NCBI GenBank assembly: GCA_040902765.1
Contig: JBBDWO010000002.1
Coordinates: 1-64,000 of the forward strand
DNA length: 64,000 nt
Reading direction: 5' to 3'
Source of the DNA: Acidimicrobiia bacterium
Lineage (GTDB): Bacteria > Actinomycetota > Acidimicrobiia > Spongiisociales > UBA11373
How positions within the stretch are numbered: position 1 is the stretch's first letter; every line of letters starts with the position of its first letter. Under the pieces are notes generated by a model. That model was given only the letters and a program-made list of their open reading frames with translations. It did not search any database and was not told where the DNA came from. The translations under genes and the position numbers were made by a program. This document shows positions 1 through 11,842 of this stretch, piece by piece.

Positions 1-48
<48 letters not shown>

Positions 49-1085
49 ACGACTCCGAAGGCGACGACCACCGAGATGGCGTAGGCGGCGAGATAGAACC
101 ACATGGCCTCGATACCGGCACCACTGGCCACCAGGGCGGTCAGTACGAATCCGGCGTGGGTCACCGACGAGTAGGCGAGCATCCGCTTGATGTCGCTCTG
201 GGCAATGGCGAGCAGGGTGCCCACCACCACCGACGCGGCGGCGATCACCGCCAGGGCCGGCACCCAGTCGGCGGCACGGGCATCGAATGCAGTGGTGAGC
301 AGCCGGGCGAGGGCGGCGAATCCGGCGACCTTGGCGGTGGCGGCCATGAAGCCGGTGATCCCCGCCGGCGACCCCTGATACACGTCGGGTGCCCAGGCGT
401 GGAACGGCACCGCCGACACCTTGAAGGCGAGACCCACGATCACCAGCCCGATGCCGACGACGAGGATCCCGGGGCGGAAGATGATCCTCGATCCGAGGAA
501 CTCGGCGATGCCGTCGAGGTCGGTGGTGCCGGTCGAGGCGAAGGTGAGCGCCACCCCGTACAGGAAGATGGCCGAGGCGAGCGCCCCGAGCAGGAAGTAC
601 TTGAGGGCGGCCTCGTCGGCATCGGGCCGCTCCCGGGTGAAGCCGGCGAGGATGTAAAGGCTGATCGAGAACACCTCGAGGGCGATGAACAGCACGATCA
701 GGTTGCTGGCCGCCGCCATCAGGTGGGCCCCCGCGGCCGCCACCAGCACCAGCGTCACGAACTCGGCGCCGCGCTTGCCCAGCGACCGGGCGAGCGGCCA
801 GGCAGCGACCAGTCCGAGCGCCGACACGGGGAACACGACCAGACCGGCGAATGAAGAGAACCCGTCGATGACGATCATGTCCGTGAAGTAGCGCGCACCG
901 TCGCCGCCGCGGTGGGTGGCCCACTGGAAGGCCGACGCCACGGTCGCCCCACCGAGCCCGATCACCGCGCACGCGGCCCACCAGCGCGGGTTCGGTGTCT
1001 TCAGTTGGACGTCGACCATGAGCAGGGCCACCACGGCCACCGTGAGGACGACGACGGGAGCGACCGCGAGGAAGTCCAAGTTCAT
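49..1085 (-). CDS. nuoN: NADH-quinone oxidoreductase subunit N (partial, C-terminus missing)
   Basis: Antiporter-like membrane subunit of complex I, contributing a proton path in the membrane arm. The start is the ATG at 1083-1085 and about 345 residues are present of a usual ~480-500. The end is lost at the poly-C run. The protein is almost continuously hydrophobic and carries the family motifs FKVSAVPFHAWAPDVYQGSP and AQSDIKRMLAYSSVTHAGF, with the conserved lysines and histidines of the proton-conducting helices. It is the last gene of the nuo operon, 82 bases after nuoM, with a heptad repeat in the gap. It is partial because of the window edge, not because of mutation. Confidence 0.93.
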
Positions 1086-1112
1086 CGCCGAACCTCCGGT
1101 TCGGTGATGAAC

Positions 1113-1166
1113 AGCTTCCAGCTTCCAGCTTCCAGCTTCCAAAAGGGCACGGGTGACGGGTGACGG
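1113..1166. repeat. Heptad array between nuoM and nuoN
   Basis: Four perfect tandem AGCTTCC units occupy 1113-1140, followed by two GGGTGAC units at 1151-1164. The array fills the short nuoM-nuoN gap. The seven-base period and GC core match the other heptad arrays of the window although the unit sequence differs. Confidence 0.8.
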
Positions 1167-1167
1167 C

Positions 1168-2673
1168 TCATCGTCCTGGCTCCGGTTGGCGATAGTCGGT
1201 GGTCTGCTCGATGCGCTCGATCAGGTGATCAACCGACGGCTCGATCCGATCGAGCACCGGCTTCGGGTAGAGGCCCATGACCAGCATGAGGATCAGCAGC
1301 GGGGCAATGATGAGCCGCTCACGCATGCTCAGATCGCTCAGCCCGCGGTTCTCCTCGACCGTGATCTCGCCGGTGAACATCCGTTGGTACGCCCACAGCA
1401 GGTACACGGCGGCGAGCACCACACCGGAGGCACCGACGATGGCGTAGACCGGCAGCGTGAGGAACGAGCCGATGAGCACCATGAACTCGCCGACGAACCC
1501 GTTGAGGGCCGGAAGGCCGATCGAGGCGAAAGCGGTGACCAGGAAGGCGGCGGCGTAGAGGGGCATCACAGTGGCCAGCCCGCCGAAGTGGGCGATCTCC
1601 CTGGTGTGTCGCCGCTCGTAGATCATCCCGACCAGGAGGAAGAGGGCCCCGGTGGTGATGCCGTGGCTGACCATCAGGATGACCCCACCCTGGAGGCTCG
1701 ACGTGGTGAGGGCGGCGATGCCGAGCAGCACGAACCCCATGTGGCTCACCGACGAGTAGGCCACCAACCGCTTCACGTCGGGCTGGACGATGGCGACGAT
1801 GCCGCCGTACACGATGCCGATGACGGCTAGTACGGCCAGCGGCACGACGAACTCCACCGCCGCTTCGGGGAACAGCGTCAGGTTGAAGCGAAGCAAGCCG
1901 TAGGTGCCCAGCTTGAGCAACACACCGGCGAGGACCACCGAGCCCGCGGTCGGTGCCTCGACGTGCGCATCGGGGAGCCAGGTGTGGAACGGGAACACCG
2001 GCACCTTGATGGCGAACGACAGGCCGAAGGCGGCGAACAGCCACATCTGTGCGGTCCGGGTGATGTCGGCACCGAGCAGCTCGACGAAGTCGAACGAGGG
2101 ACCGCCCGACCCGCCGACCACGGCCAGGGCGAGGATGCCGGCGAACATCAGCGCCGAGCCCAGCGCCGTGTACAGGACGAACTTGATGGCAGCGTGCACC
2201 CGGCGCTCTCCACCCCAGATACCGATGATGAAGTACATCGGGATGAGCATCGCCTCCCAGAACACGAAGAAGACGAGCAGGTCGAGGGACAGGAAGACCC
2301 CGAAGATGGCCGCCTGGAGGACCAGCATCGACACCAGGTAGCCGCGCAGCCGGTCGGTGATCGTCGTCGAGGCAGCCAGGGCGATCGGAAACAGCAACCC
2401 GGTGAGCACCACCAGGAACAGTGAGATGCCATCGACCCCGAGGTGCCAGGCCACGCCCCACGGTTGGTAGAGGGTCACCCGCTCGACCAGCTGGAACCCA
2501 CCGTTTCCGGTCTCGAAGGCGACCAGCAACCACACCGTGAGCCCGAACACCACCGTGGTCCCGACCACGGCGGTAGGCAGCAGCAACTGCGGTCGCTGCC
2601 GGGGCACCAGCAACACGGCGACGGCCACCACCACCGGCGCCACGACGATCAACGAGAGGAGCGGGAAGTCCAT
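1168..2673 (-). CDS. nuoM: NADH-quinone oxidoreductase subunit M
   Basis: Antiporter-like proton-pumping subunit of complex I, 501 residues, with about 14 hydrophobic helices. Typical motifs are visible, such as FPFHTWLPDAHVEAPTAGS and QPDVKRLVAYSSVSHMGF. I place the start at the ATG at 2671-2673 because GGAGGT lies about eight bases upstream and the protein then begins directly with a membrane helix. The reading frame continues upstream through a repeat but gives low-complexity, non-homologous sequence. The gene is unusually separated (235 bases) from nuoL by the GC-rich palindromic element, so coupling to the upstream genes may be weaker. Confidence 0.97.
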   Translation of the reverse strand: MDFPLLSLIVVAPVVVAVAVLLVPRQRPQLLLPTAVVGTTVVFGLTVWLLVAFETGNGGFQLVERVTLYQPWGVAWHLGVDGISLFLVVLTGLLFPIALAASTTITDRLRGYLVSMLVLQAAIFGVFLSLDLLVFFVFWEAMLIPMYFIIGIWGGERRVHAAIKFVLYTALGSALMFAGILALAVVGGSGGPSFDFVELLGADITRTAQMWLFAAFGLSFAIKVPVFPFHTWLPDAHVEAPTAGSVVLAGVLLKLGTYGLLRFNLTLFPEAAVEFVVPLAVLAVIGIVYGGIVAIVQPDVKRLVAYSSVSHMGFVLLGIAALTTSSLQGGVILMVSHGITTGALFLLVGMIYERRHTREIAHFGGLATVMPLYAAAFLVTAFASIGLPALNGFVGEFMVLIGSFLTLPVYAIVGASGVVLAAVYLLWAYQRMFTGEITVEENRGLSDLSMRERLIIAPLLILMLVMGLYPKPVLDRIEPSVDHLIERIEQTTDYRQPEPGR

Positions 2674-2736
2674 CAGAGCCCACCTCCGGTGGGCGCACCA
2701 CCTGGGCGCGCGGAGAGGGCTGGGCCAGTCTTCATT

Positions 2737-2888
2737 TCCTCCCCCGAAGGGGGAGGTGGATCGGCCCGAAGGGCCGAGACGGAGGGGAAGGCCAGACGCG
2801 TCGCGAGGCCTCGGGCGCGTTCGCCCTCCCCCCTCCCCTCCGGTCGCTTCGCTCCCTGCGGGAATCCCCCCTTCGGGGGGAGAGAGCG
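2737..2888. repeat. GC-rich palindromic intergenic element, copy 1
   Basis: About 150 bases beginning with the inverted repeat CCTCCCCCGAAGGGGGAGG, then CGGCCCGAAGGGCCG, and ending with CCCCCCTTCGGGGGG. It lies between nuoL and nuoM inside the operon. The same blocks recur near 14711, 25838, 34737, 51147 and 57074. It resembles a REP/BIME-type element; no associated transposase is in the window. Confidence 0.85.
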
Positions 2889-2908
2889 GGTGGCGGGTGT
2901 CGGGCGAC

Positions 2909-4783
2909 TCACAACACCCCTCCCCGCACGAGGAACCAGGCGAGCAGAGCAACCGCGCCGAGCACGATGCCTGCCGAGTACGAGCGGACGAATCCGGTCT
3001 GGAGGGGGCGCAGCAGCAAGCCGGCGCGGCGGGTGAGCGATCCGGTTCCCTCGACGAGGCGGTCGATGCCACGGGCGTCGAAGCGGAATGCCAGCCAGGC
3101 GGCACCCAGCTTGCCGGTACGGGCGAACACCTGGCCGTAGACGTCGTCGACGAAGTAGCCGCGCTCGAGGGTGTGCCACACACCGGTCTTCTCGGCTTGC
3201 TCGGTCCGATACCGGGCGATCCCGGCGGCGATGCCGGCGACGGCGACCCCGACGGCGACCGCGGCGAGCACCAACAGCGTCGCCCCCTCCGGGGGATGGG
3301 TGAGGTGCACGGCGGCGAACACCGGGGCGAGGAAGTGCTCCAGGCCCAGAAGCCAGGGGGTGTTGATGAGGCCGCCGACCACGGAGAGCACGGCGAGAAC
3401 GACGAGGGGGATCCTCATGCTCCTCGGCGGATCGTGCGGGTGCACCCCCTCGGCCCAACGCGGCGCCCCGAAGAAGGTTCGCCACATCATCCGGGTCATG
3501 TAGAAGGCAGTGAGGAGAGCGGCCAGCATCCCCATCGCCCACAGCACGGTCCAGAGACCCCCGAGTCCGAACACCGAGGCGAGGATCTCGTCCTTCGACC
3601 AGAAGCCCGACAACGGTGGGATCCCGGAGATGGCGAGCCACCCCACGGACATCACGGCGAAGGTCACCGGCATCGCCTTGCGCAGTCCACCCATCCGCGC
3701 CATGTCCTGCTCCCCGGACATCCCGTGGATGACGGCGCCGGCCCCCAGGAACAGCAGTGCCTTGAAGAAGGCGTGAGTCATGAGATGGAACACCCCGGCG
3801 ACGTGGGCGGCGGCGCCGACGGCCAGGAACATGAAACCAAGCTGGCTGATGGTCGAGTAGGCGAGCACCCGCTTGATGTCCGACTGGGCGAGGGCGATGG
3901 TGGCGGCGAAGAGCGCGGTGGCGGCGCCGACGATGCCGACCGTCGCCGCAGCCACCGGCGCCATCTCGAAAATCACGGCGGTCCGGGCGACCAGGTACAC
4001 GCCGGCGGTCACCATCGTCGCCGCGTGGATGAGGGCCGACACCGGCGTCGGACCCTCCATGGCGTCGGGGAGCCAGACGAACAGCGGCAGCTGCGCCGAC
4101 TTGCCGATCGCACCGACCAGGAGCAGCAGGGCGATGGCTGTCGCCGTGCCCGGCGACAGCACCGACGGTGCGGTGTCGAGCACCCCATCGAAGCTGAGCG
4201 TGCCGAACGACGAGAACACGAGCATGAGGGCGACGATGAAGCCGACGTCGCCGACCCGGTTGACCACGAACGCCTTCTTGCCGGCGGCGGCCGCCGAGTC
4301 GCGCTCGAACCAGAACGAGATGAGCAGGTACGACGACAGACCGACCAGCTCCCAGCCGATGAACATCACGGCGAACCCGTTGGCGAGCACCAGCACGAGC
4401 ATCGACGTGACGAACAGGTTGAGGTAGGCGAAGAACCGGGGGAACCGGGCGTCGCCGTGCATGTAGCCGATCGAGTAGAGGTGGATGAGTCCGCCGACGC
4501 CGGTGACCACCAGCGCCATCAGGGACGACAGCGCATCCCACCGCAGCTCGATGTCGACCCCGAGGGCGGGGAGCCAGGAGAACCAGCGCGCCGTCTCGGC
4601 GGTGCCGGTGCCGGTGAAGAAGTCGGCGGACCCGACCAACGCGGCTAGGAATGCGCCGGCAATGCTGAGGGTCCCCACCACCCCGGCAAGCGGTTCTCCC
4701 AGGCGACGCCCAAAGGCGAACAGCATCACCGTCCCGGCCAGCGGGAACAGGAGGACCAGCGAGACGAGCAGGTCGGCGCTCAT
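2909..4783 (-). CDS. nuoL: NADH-quinone oxidoreductase subunit L
   Basis: Largest antiporter-like subunit of complex I, 624 residues, ending in the long lateral helix region typical of NuoL. Family motifs include [20 protein letters not shown] and [20 protein letters not shown]. The start is the ATG at 4781-4783, which shares ATGA with the nuoK stop, so the two are translationally coupled. The C-terminal part carries the amphipathic linker followed by a final membrane segment. Confidence 0.97.
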   Translation of the reverse strand: MSADLLVSLVLLFPLAGTVMLFAFGRRLGEPLAGVVGTLSIAGAFLAALVGSADFFTGTGTAETARWFSWLPALGVDIELRWDALSSLMALVVTGVGGLIHLYSIGYMHGDARFPRFFAYLNLFVTSMLVLVLANGFAVMFIGWELVGLSSYLLISFWFERDSAAAAGKKAFVVNRVGDVGFIVALMLVFSSFGTLSFDGVLDTAPSVLSPGTATAIALLLLVGAIGKSAQLPLFVWLPDAMEGPTPVSALIHAATMVTAGVYLVARTAVIFEMAPVAAATVGIVGAATALFAATIALAQSDIKRVLAYSTISQLGFMFLAVGAAAHVAGVFHLMTHAFFKALLFLGAGAVIHGMSGEQDMARMGGLRKAMPVTFAVMSVGWLAISGIPPLSGFWSKDEILASVFGLGGLWTVLWAMGMLAALLTAFYMTRMMWRTFFGAPRWAEGVHPHDPPRSMRIPLVVLAVLSVVGGLINTPWLLGLEHFLAPVFAAVHLTHPPEGATLLVLAAVAVGVAVAGIAAGIARYRTEQAEKTGVWHTLERGYFVDDVYGQVFARTGKLGAAWLAFRFDARGIDRLVEGTGSLTRRAGLLLRPLQTGFVRSYSAGIVLGAVALLAWFLVRGGVL

Positions 4784-5085
4784 CCGCGCAGCTCCGCCAA
4801 GGCATCGACCGAGGCCGTACCCCGGCGTCGGAACACGGCGACGATGATCGCCAGTCCGACCACCACTTCGGCGGCGGCCACCACCATCACGAACAGCACC
4901 GAGATCTGGCCCTCGATGACCCGCAGCTCGCGCCCCGCAGCGACGAAAGTTAGGTTGACCGCGTTGAGCATCAGCTCGACCGACATGAACATGACGAGGG
5001 CGTTGCGCCGCAGCAGGATGCCCGCCATCCCGATGACGAAGAGCACCGCTCCGAGGGCCATGTACCAGCCGGAAGTGACGATCAC
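4780..5085 (-). CDS. nuoK: NADH-quinone oxidoreductase subunit K
   Basis: Small three-helix membrane subunit of complex I, 101 residues, the normal size. The sequence [20 protein letters not shown] contains the conserved glutamate of the second helix ([10 protein letters not shown]) needed for proton transfer. It overlaps nuoJ and nuoL by four bases each (ATGA junctions). Confidence 0.97.
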   Translation of the reverse strand: MIVTSGWYMALGAVLFVIGMAGILLRRNALVMFMSVELMLNAVNLTFVAAGRELRVIEGQISVLFVMVVAAAEVVVGLAIIVAVFRRRGTASVDALAELRG

Positions 5086-5606
5086 GACGACTCCTCCGCC
5101 TCGTCGTCACCCCGCCGCCAGAGCGCCAGGGCGACGGTCCCCACCGCGGCGACCACCAGCAGCAGGGCGGTGAGTTCGAACGGCAGCAGCCAGCGCCTGA
5201 ACAGCGCGTCACCGATCACCTCTGCCGTCCCGGACGGTGCGCCGAGCCCGGGAGGGGCGATCACCCAGGCGGTGCGGCCGGCGAGCAGGATCCCGGCACC
5301 GAAAAGGGCGAGGAGCCCGAGGGCCATGGGACGCTGGAGCGGGAGTGTCTCCTCACGACTCACGGCACGATCGACACCGATGAGCATGATGACGAACAGG
5401 AACAGCGTCATCACGGCACCGGCGTAGATGATGATCTGGACGGCGGCGATGAAGTGGGCGCCCTGGACCACGTAGAAGATCGCCAGCGAGAACATCGACA
5501 GCATCAGCCCGAGGGCCGAGAACACGGGGTTGCGAGCGAGGATCATCACCAGGCCGCCGTACACGGCGGCGGCGCCGAACACGATGAAGAGGGACATCTC
5601 GATCAT
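5082..5606 (-). CDS. nuoJ: NADH-quinone oxidoreductase subunit J
   Basis: Five-helix membrane subunit of complex I, 174 residues. The third-helix motif [19 protein letters not shown] is characteristic of NuoJ, the pi-bulge helix next to the quinone-coupled E-channel. It overlaps nuoI and nuoK by four bases, fitting coupled translation in the nuo operon. Confidence 0.97.
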   Translation of the reverse strand: MIEMSLFIVFGAAAVYGGLVMILARNPVFSALGLMLSMFSLAIFYVVQGAHFIAAVQIIIYAGAVMTLFLFVIMLIGVDRAVSREETLPLQRPMALGLLALFGAGILLAGRTAWVIAPPGLGAPSGTAEVIGDALFRRWLLPFELTALLLVVAAVGTVALALWRRGDDEAEESS

Positions 5607-6346
5607 TGTCGGTTACCTGTTTCCCGTTCCCCGTTGCCCGTCCGGCGGCGGCCGGGGAGGGGAAGGCGGTCCAGGAGTCGCCTCAGGCCCTTCGGTTGTG
5701 GCTGCGGCTCTTCGAGTTTGGGGAGCAGGGCGCCGGGTTCGGGGTCGGGGTTCTGGCCGGTCTCGGGTGGGCGGGTACCGACCCCTAAGGTCGGGGTCCA
5801 GGCGACGACGCCCTCGTACGCCGCCCGTCCTGACGAGGCCGTGGCTCGCATCCAGCCGTCGCCGAGGCGCAGCTCCCCCTTGTCGATGAGGATCGAATCC
5901 GGCTGGGGATGCGGGACGGCGCCGTCCTCGTCCATCAGCAGGTCGTCGCGGGTGTAGATGGCGTCACGGCGATTGTCCACCGACATCTCGAAGAGGTGTG
6001 TCATGGTGATCGCCTCGGTCGGACAGGCCTCGACGCACAGTGCGCAGAAGATGCAGCGCAGCATGTTGATCTCGTAGACGAACCCGTACCGCTCCCCCGG
6101 GCTCACCGGTGCGTCGGGCGGATTGTCCTTGCCGCGAACGTAGATGCATCGGGCCGGGCACACCCCGGCGCACAGCTCGCACCCGATGCATTTCTCCATC
6201 CCGTCGGGATACCGGTTGAGCACGTGCCGGCCGTGGAACCGCTGCGGCTTGACCCGCTTCACCTCGGGGTACTGGATGGTCACCTTGCGCTTGAAGATCT
6301 GGCGGAAGGTCACACCAAAGCCGGCGAAGGGACCAAGAAGACTCAT
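5603..6346 (-). CDS. nuoI: NADH-quinone oxidoreductase subunit I (long C-terminal tail)
   Basis: Peripheral-arm iron-sulfur subunit of complex I, 247 residues, carrying clusters N6a and N6b. The ligands are C53/C56/C59 with C63 ([12 protein letters not shown]) and C98/C101/C104 with C108 ([12 protein letters not shown]). I start at the ATG at 6344-6346, just before the conserved N-terminal amphipathic region. Residues ~175-247 form a proline-rich, probably disordered extension beyond the usual NuoI end. Its last ~11 residues ([11 protein letters not shown]) are encoded by a tandem heptad GTTNCCC array read on the opposite strand, so the tail appears to have grown by repeat capture. Confidence 0.96.
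   Translation of the reverse strand: MSLLGPFAGFGVTFRQIFKRKVTIQYPEVKRVKPQRFHGRHVLNRYPDGMEKCIGCELCAGVCPARCIYVRGKDNPPDAPVSPGERYGFVYEINMLRCIFCALCVEACPTEAITMTHLFEMSVDNRRDAIYTRDDLLMDEDGAVPHPQPDSILIDKGELRLGDGWMRATASSGRAAYEGVVAWTPTLGVGTRPPETGQNPDPEPGALLPKLEEPQPQPKGLRRLLDRLPLPGRRRTGNGERETGNRQ
5612..5639. repeat. Heptad array inside the 3' end of nuoI
   Basis: Four consecutive seven-base units, GTTACCT GTTTCCC GTTCCCC GTTGCCC, lie within the coding 3' end of nuoI (minus strand), just before its stop. They encode the repetitive GN/GE/ET residues at the C-terminus. Confidence 0.7.
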
Positions 6347-6371
6347 CGGCGTCCTCTTCGAGGCCGCGGAT

Positions 6372-6482
6372 GGCGGACGGCAGACGGCAGATCGACCATG
6401 AGGACACGCCCGCGCGGGGCGACAGTGCCATCTGCCATCCGCCATCCGCCATCGACTGTCTGCCATCTGCGATCTGCCATCT
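6372..6482. repeat. Heptad arrays between nuoH and nuoI
   Basis: GGCGGAC GGCAGAC GGCAGAT occupies 6372-6392. At 6427-6482 eight units in strict register follow: GCCATCT, GCCATCC, GCCATCC, GCCATCG, ACTGTCT, GCCATCT, GCGATCT, GCCATCT. The array runs almost to the nuoH stop codon and fills one of the few gaps in the nuo operon. Confidence 0.85.
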
Positions 6483-6485
6483 GTC

Positions 6486-7592
6486 TCAGGACCATGGTGC
6501 ACCGAACCTTCGCCAGGACTGGAGCAGGGCGAACAACATCAGCCACACCAGGCTGAACGGGATGAGTCGCTTCCAGCCGAACGTCATGAGCCGGTCGTAA
6601 CGCATCCGGGGAAGCGATGCCCGGATCCACACGAACACGCACACCAGGGCGTAGGTCTTGAGCAGGAACCAGAAGGTTGGCATCGCCCAGGCGATCCACG
6701 GCGGGAGCCCGAAGTCCGGCCCCAGCCAGCCACCGAGGAACAGTGTGACCGCGAGGGCGGCGATGTTGAACATGCTGATGTACTCGGCCAGGAAGAACAG
6801 GGCGAAACGGACCCCCGAGTACTCCGTGTGGTACCCGCCGACCAGCTCGGACTCGGCCTCGACCATGTCGAACGGTGGGCGGTTGGTCTCGGCCACGCCG
6901 GCGATGAAGAACACGATGAACGAGGGAAGCAACCAGAACACGAACCAACCCGGGATCGGCCCGCGGAACGAACCCGCCTGGAGCTCGACGATCGTCGACA
7001 GGGACATGGTTCCCACGCCCGCGCTCCCCCCGGCGATCTGAGCCGAGGCGAACAGGACCACCGGTACCAGGGACAGGGCCATCGCCGTCTCGTAGGAGAT
7101 CATCTGGGCGGTGGCCCGCACTCCGCCGAGCAGCGGGTACTTGGACCCGGAGGCCCAACCGGAGAGCACGATCGAATACACCGCGATCGATGACATGGCG
7201 AGGACGAAAAGGATGGCCACGTTGAGGTCGGCCACCTGCATGGTGACCCGGGTCTGACCGATGGTGAACGGCCGGCCGATCGGAATCACCAGGAAGATGA
7301 GGAATGCCGGGATGGCTGCGGCGATCGGGGCCAACAGGTACAGACCGAACTCGGCGCGGCGCGGCCGGATGCTCTCCTTGAAGAACAGCTTGACGCCGTC
7401 CGCCACGGTCTGGAGCAGCCCGAACGGTCCCGCCCGGTTCGGTCCGATCCGGTTCTGCATCACTGCGATGAGCCGCCGCTCCAACCACACCAGCAGCATC
7501 ACGGTGACCATGAGCAGGGCGAAGGCCACCACCACCTTGATCACCGCCGTCCAGAAGGTCGAGGCGAACAGACCCTCGAGGAAGTCGATCAC
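6486..7592 (-). CDS. nuoH: NADH-quinone oxidoreductase subunit H
   Basis: Eight-helix membrane subunit that forms the quinone cavity of complex I, 368 residues. Visible motifs are [20 protein letters not shown] near the N-terminus and [20 protein letters not shown], which holds the conserved acidic residues of the E-channel. The start is a GTG at 7590-7592 sharing GTGA with the nuoG stop. The open frame extends far upstream over nuoG, but that sequence is not NuoH-like. Confidence 0.96.
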   Translation of the reverse strand: MIDFLEGLFASTFWTAVIKVVVAFALLMVTVMLLVWLERRLIAVMQNRIGPNRAGPFGLLQTVADGVKLFFKESIRPRRAEFGLYLLAPIAAAIPAFLIFLVIPIGRPFTIGQTRVTMQVADLNVAILFVLAMSSIAVYSIVLSGWASGSKYPLLGGVRATAQMISYETAMALSLVPVVLFASAQIAGGSAGVGTMSLSTIVELQAGSFRGPIPGWFVFWLLPSFIVFFIAGVAETNRPPFDMVEAESELVGGYHTEYSGVRFALFFLAEYISMFNIAALAVTLFLGGWLGPDFGLPPWIAWAMPTFWFLLKTYALVCVFVWIRASLPRMRYDRLMTFGWKRLIPFSLVWLMLFALLQSWRRFGAPWS

Positions 7593-9944
7593 GAGACCGC
7601 CTCCACCGACACCGCCGGCGACGTACCGAACGACAACCCCAGGTTGGCGGGCACCGCCACCGTCCCGGGCAGGAGCCCGGGGTCGATCCTCACCGGGAGT
7701 TCGGCCTCGCCGCCGTCCCCGGTGACGGTCACGCTGGCCCCCTCGACCACACCGAGCCGCTCGGCGTCCTCCGGATGCAGCCGTGCCGTCGGCGCGGGCA
7801 CCAGCTTCGCCAGTGACGGACCGGCGGCGATCATCGTGCCGGCGCCGTAGAGCACCCGGCCCAGGTGCAAAGCCATGCCGTCGGGTGCGGAGCCATTCAC
7901 CGCTGCGTCGGGAGCGGGCGACGATGCGCTGACCACCACCCCGTCGCGACCCGGGCCCCATCCCAGCGTCGCCCACGACACCTCGTCGTATCCGGGCACC
8001 GTCTCGCGGATCCGATCGGCCATCGCCGCCGCCGTGGCGGGGATCGACCCGCCGAGCCGGGATACGAGGTCGGCGATCGCCTCGACCGCAGGTCGGCTCT
8101 GCCCGACGCCGGGGACCAGCCGATTGACCTTCTGGACCCGACCCTCGAGGTTGGTGACGGTGCCCTCCACCTCGGCGAAGGCGTCCACCGGGAAGATCAC
8201 GTCGGCACCGCGATTCGACTCTGTGACGAAAAGGTCGAACGAGACCACGAACGACGCCTTGTCGATCGCCGCTCGAGCCTTCGCCGAGGACGGATGGTCG
8301 GCCGCCGGGTCGGCTCCGAGCAGCACCAAGGCCCCGATCTCGCCCGAGTCGAGCGCCTCCAGGATGCCGGTGGTGTCGCGACCACGGCTCGCCCCGTCGA
8401 AGGCAACGCGTCCAGGGCCGGTCACCGGGCTCATCCCCATGTCGATGGCCCCGAACAGGTTGCCGCGGTGCGCGGCCGGGAGCACCCGAGCGTCGGGGAG
8501 CCCGGCGGCGAAGGCGGCCACGGCGTTCGCCAGGCCGGGATCCTCGGTCATCCCGGTGCGGCCGACGATGGCGACCACCGGGCCCTCGCCGAGCGCCGCC
8601 GTGACCGGCGCGAGCTCGTCGTCGCCACCGGTGAGCCGCGCCAGCAGTCCGGCGCCATCACCGGGGCGGTAGCGCAGCACGTGATCGGCACAATGGTCGA
8701 GACCGGTCGGCGCGGGATGGGCGACGATCAGGGTGGCGCCGAGTTCCATGGCGGCCCGCCGGACCCGGAGGTACAGGACCGGCAGGTCCTCCTTGAGGTC
8801 TGGGCCCCACACCAGGATGGTTCGGGCGGTCTCCAGGTCACCGATGACCCCGCGGTTGGCGGCGCCGGTCAACAGGAGCGGGTCGGGGGCCTCTCCGACG
8901 GCTGCGTCGAGATGCGGGGTGCCGATGATGTCGCGCAGCAGGGTGGCGAAGGCATGGGCCTCCTCGTTGGTGCTGCGGGCGCCGCCGATGCCGGCAACCG
9001 CCTCCGGACCCGAGCCATCGATCACCCGGCGCAGGCCCGCCGCCGCGGCGTCGAGCGCCTCCGCCCAGCCGCTCTCGACCAGCTCGCCGTCGTCGTTTCG
9101 CACAAGGGGAGCCGACAGGCGGCCCGGCGACCGCAGGTACTCGAACCCGAACCGGCCCCGGTCGCACAGCCACCCGTGGTTGGTGGCTTCGACGTCGACG
9201 CCGAGCAGCCGAAGCACCTCGTTGTGACTCGCCTGCACCGACACCCGACAGCCGACCGCGCAGCCGGTGCAGGTGCTCTCGACCGCCTCCAGGTCCCACG
9301 GCCGAGCACGGAACCGGTACGGCGTGGCGGTGAGGGCCCCCACCGGACACAGTTGGACCGTGTTGCCGGAGAAGTACGAGGCGAACGGCTCGTCCGGGAA
9401 GGTGTTGATCTGGGTGTAGGTGCCGCGATCGAGGAACTCGATGAGCGGGTCACCACTGATCTCGTCGCTGAACCGGGTGCAGCGGGCGCATAGGATGCAG
9501 CGCTCCCGGTCGAGGAGGACCAGGTCGCTGATGGCGATCGGCTTCTCGAAGTGCCGCTTCTCCTCGACGAACCGACTCTCGCCGGGCCCGTGGGACAGGG
9601 TCTGATCCTGCAGCGGGCACTCGCCGCCGCGGTCGCACACCGGGCAGTCGAGGGGGTGGTTGATCAGCAGGAACTCGAGGACGCCCTCCTGGGCCTTCTT
9701 CACGGTGTCCGACCGGGTGTCGACCACCATGCCCTCGGTGCACACCGCGGTGCACGAGGTGGTGAGCATCGGGCCGCGGGGGCCTTCCACCTCCACCAGG
9801 CACATGCGGCACATGCCGACCGGCTTCATCCGAGCGTGCCAGCAGAACCGCGGGATGTAGGTGCCGTTCCTCTCGGCCGCCTCGATGAGCAGCGTCCCCG
9901 GGTCGACCTCCAACGCCTTGCCGTCGACGGTGATCGTGATCCGT

Positions 9945-9952
<8 letters not shown>
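7589..9952 (-). CDS. nuoG: NADH-quinone oxidoreductase subunit G
   Basis: Catalytic-arm subunit of complex I, 787 residues, molybdopterin-oxidoreductase-like. The N-terminus carries a [2Fe-2S] domain (CWHARMKPVGMCRMC). Next come the His-Cys [4Fe-4S] site (HPLDCPVCDRGGECPLQD), the CILCARC cluster, and CTGCAVGC with a later Cys that could bind the extra N7-type cluster. The C-terminal molybdopterin-binding-like fold is retained but has no catalytic role in this family. The C-terminal aspartate-decarboxylase-like barrel is present. It overlaps nuoF by eight bases and nuoH by four. Confidence 0.96.
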
Positions 9953-11227
<1,275 letters not shown>

Positions 11228-11231
<4 letters not shown>

Positions 11232-11842
11232 GCGCCACCCGCCGTTCCGTACGGGCCGAAAGCGGGTATCGGCCCTACGGCCTCGGTCTGGTCTTCCGAG
11301 CCCCAGTCGAAGGCGGTGCGCCCGCCGAACCGCTCCTGCATGTCGTCGCTGCGAACCGTCCCGGGCGACTCGTCGACGAGCCAGCGGCACAGGGACCGCG
11401 CCGCCTCCGGAGTGACCCCCTCGACGAACTCGTAGTCGACCTGAACCGCGACGGCACCGCCACAGGCACCGATGCACTCGACCCCCTCGACCGTTACCGA
11501 CCCATCGGCGGCGGTGCCTCCGACCGGTACGCCGACCTCGTCGGTAGCCGCGGCCAGCACCTCATCGGCGCCGAGTAGGTGACACGAGATGGAAGTGCAC
11601 ACCGAGACCAGGTGGCGACCCACATGGCGCTTGTACATCGTGTAGAAGGAGGCCACCGCCTTCACCTGCACGGGGGTGATGCCGATTAGGTCGGCCACGA
11701 CGCGCATGCCGTCGTCGGTGAGCGAACCGCCTTCCTCGCTCATCGCCAGGTACAGCAGCGGCATCACCGCCGATCGTGTCTCGGGGTAGGACGCCACCAG
11801 GCTCCGCGCCCGCTCCATCGTCTCGTCACTCCACGCTCTCAT
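11228..11842 (-). CDS. nuoE: NADH-quinone oxidoreductase subunit E
   Basis: Thioredoxin-fold [2Fe-2S] subunit of the NADH dehydrogenase module, 204 residues. Ligands C82/C87 (VCTSISC) and C123/C127 (ECIGAC) are intact, giving cluster N1a. A ~50-residue tail after the fold is not part of the core. Four-base overlaps with nuoD and nuoF show coupling. Confidence 0.96.

Noticed and set aside
2537-4648. 703-codon open frame on the plus strand across nuoM/nuoL
   Set aside because: It is the antisense of well-supported nuoL and nuoM, with His/Glu/Gly/Arg-rich composition typical of high-G+C shadows and no homology.
7865-9493. 542-codon open frame on the plus strand over nuoG
   Set aside because: Shadow of nuoG; nuoG shows all iron-sulfur motifs in the other strand.
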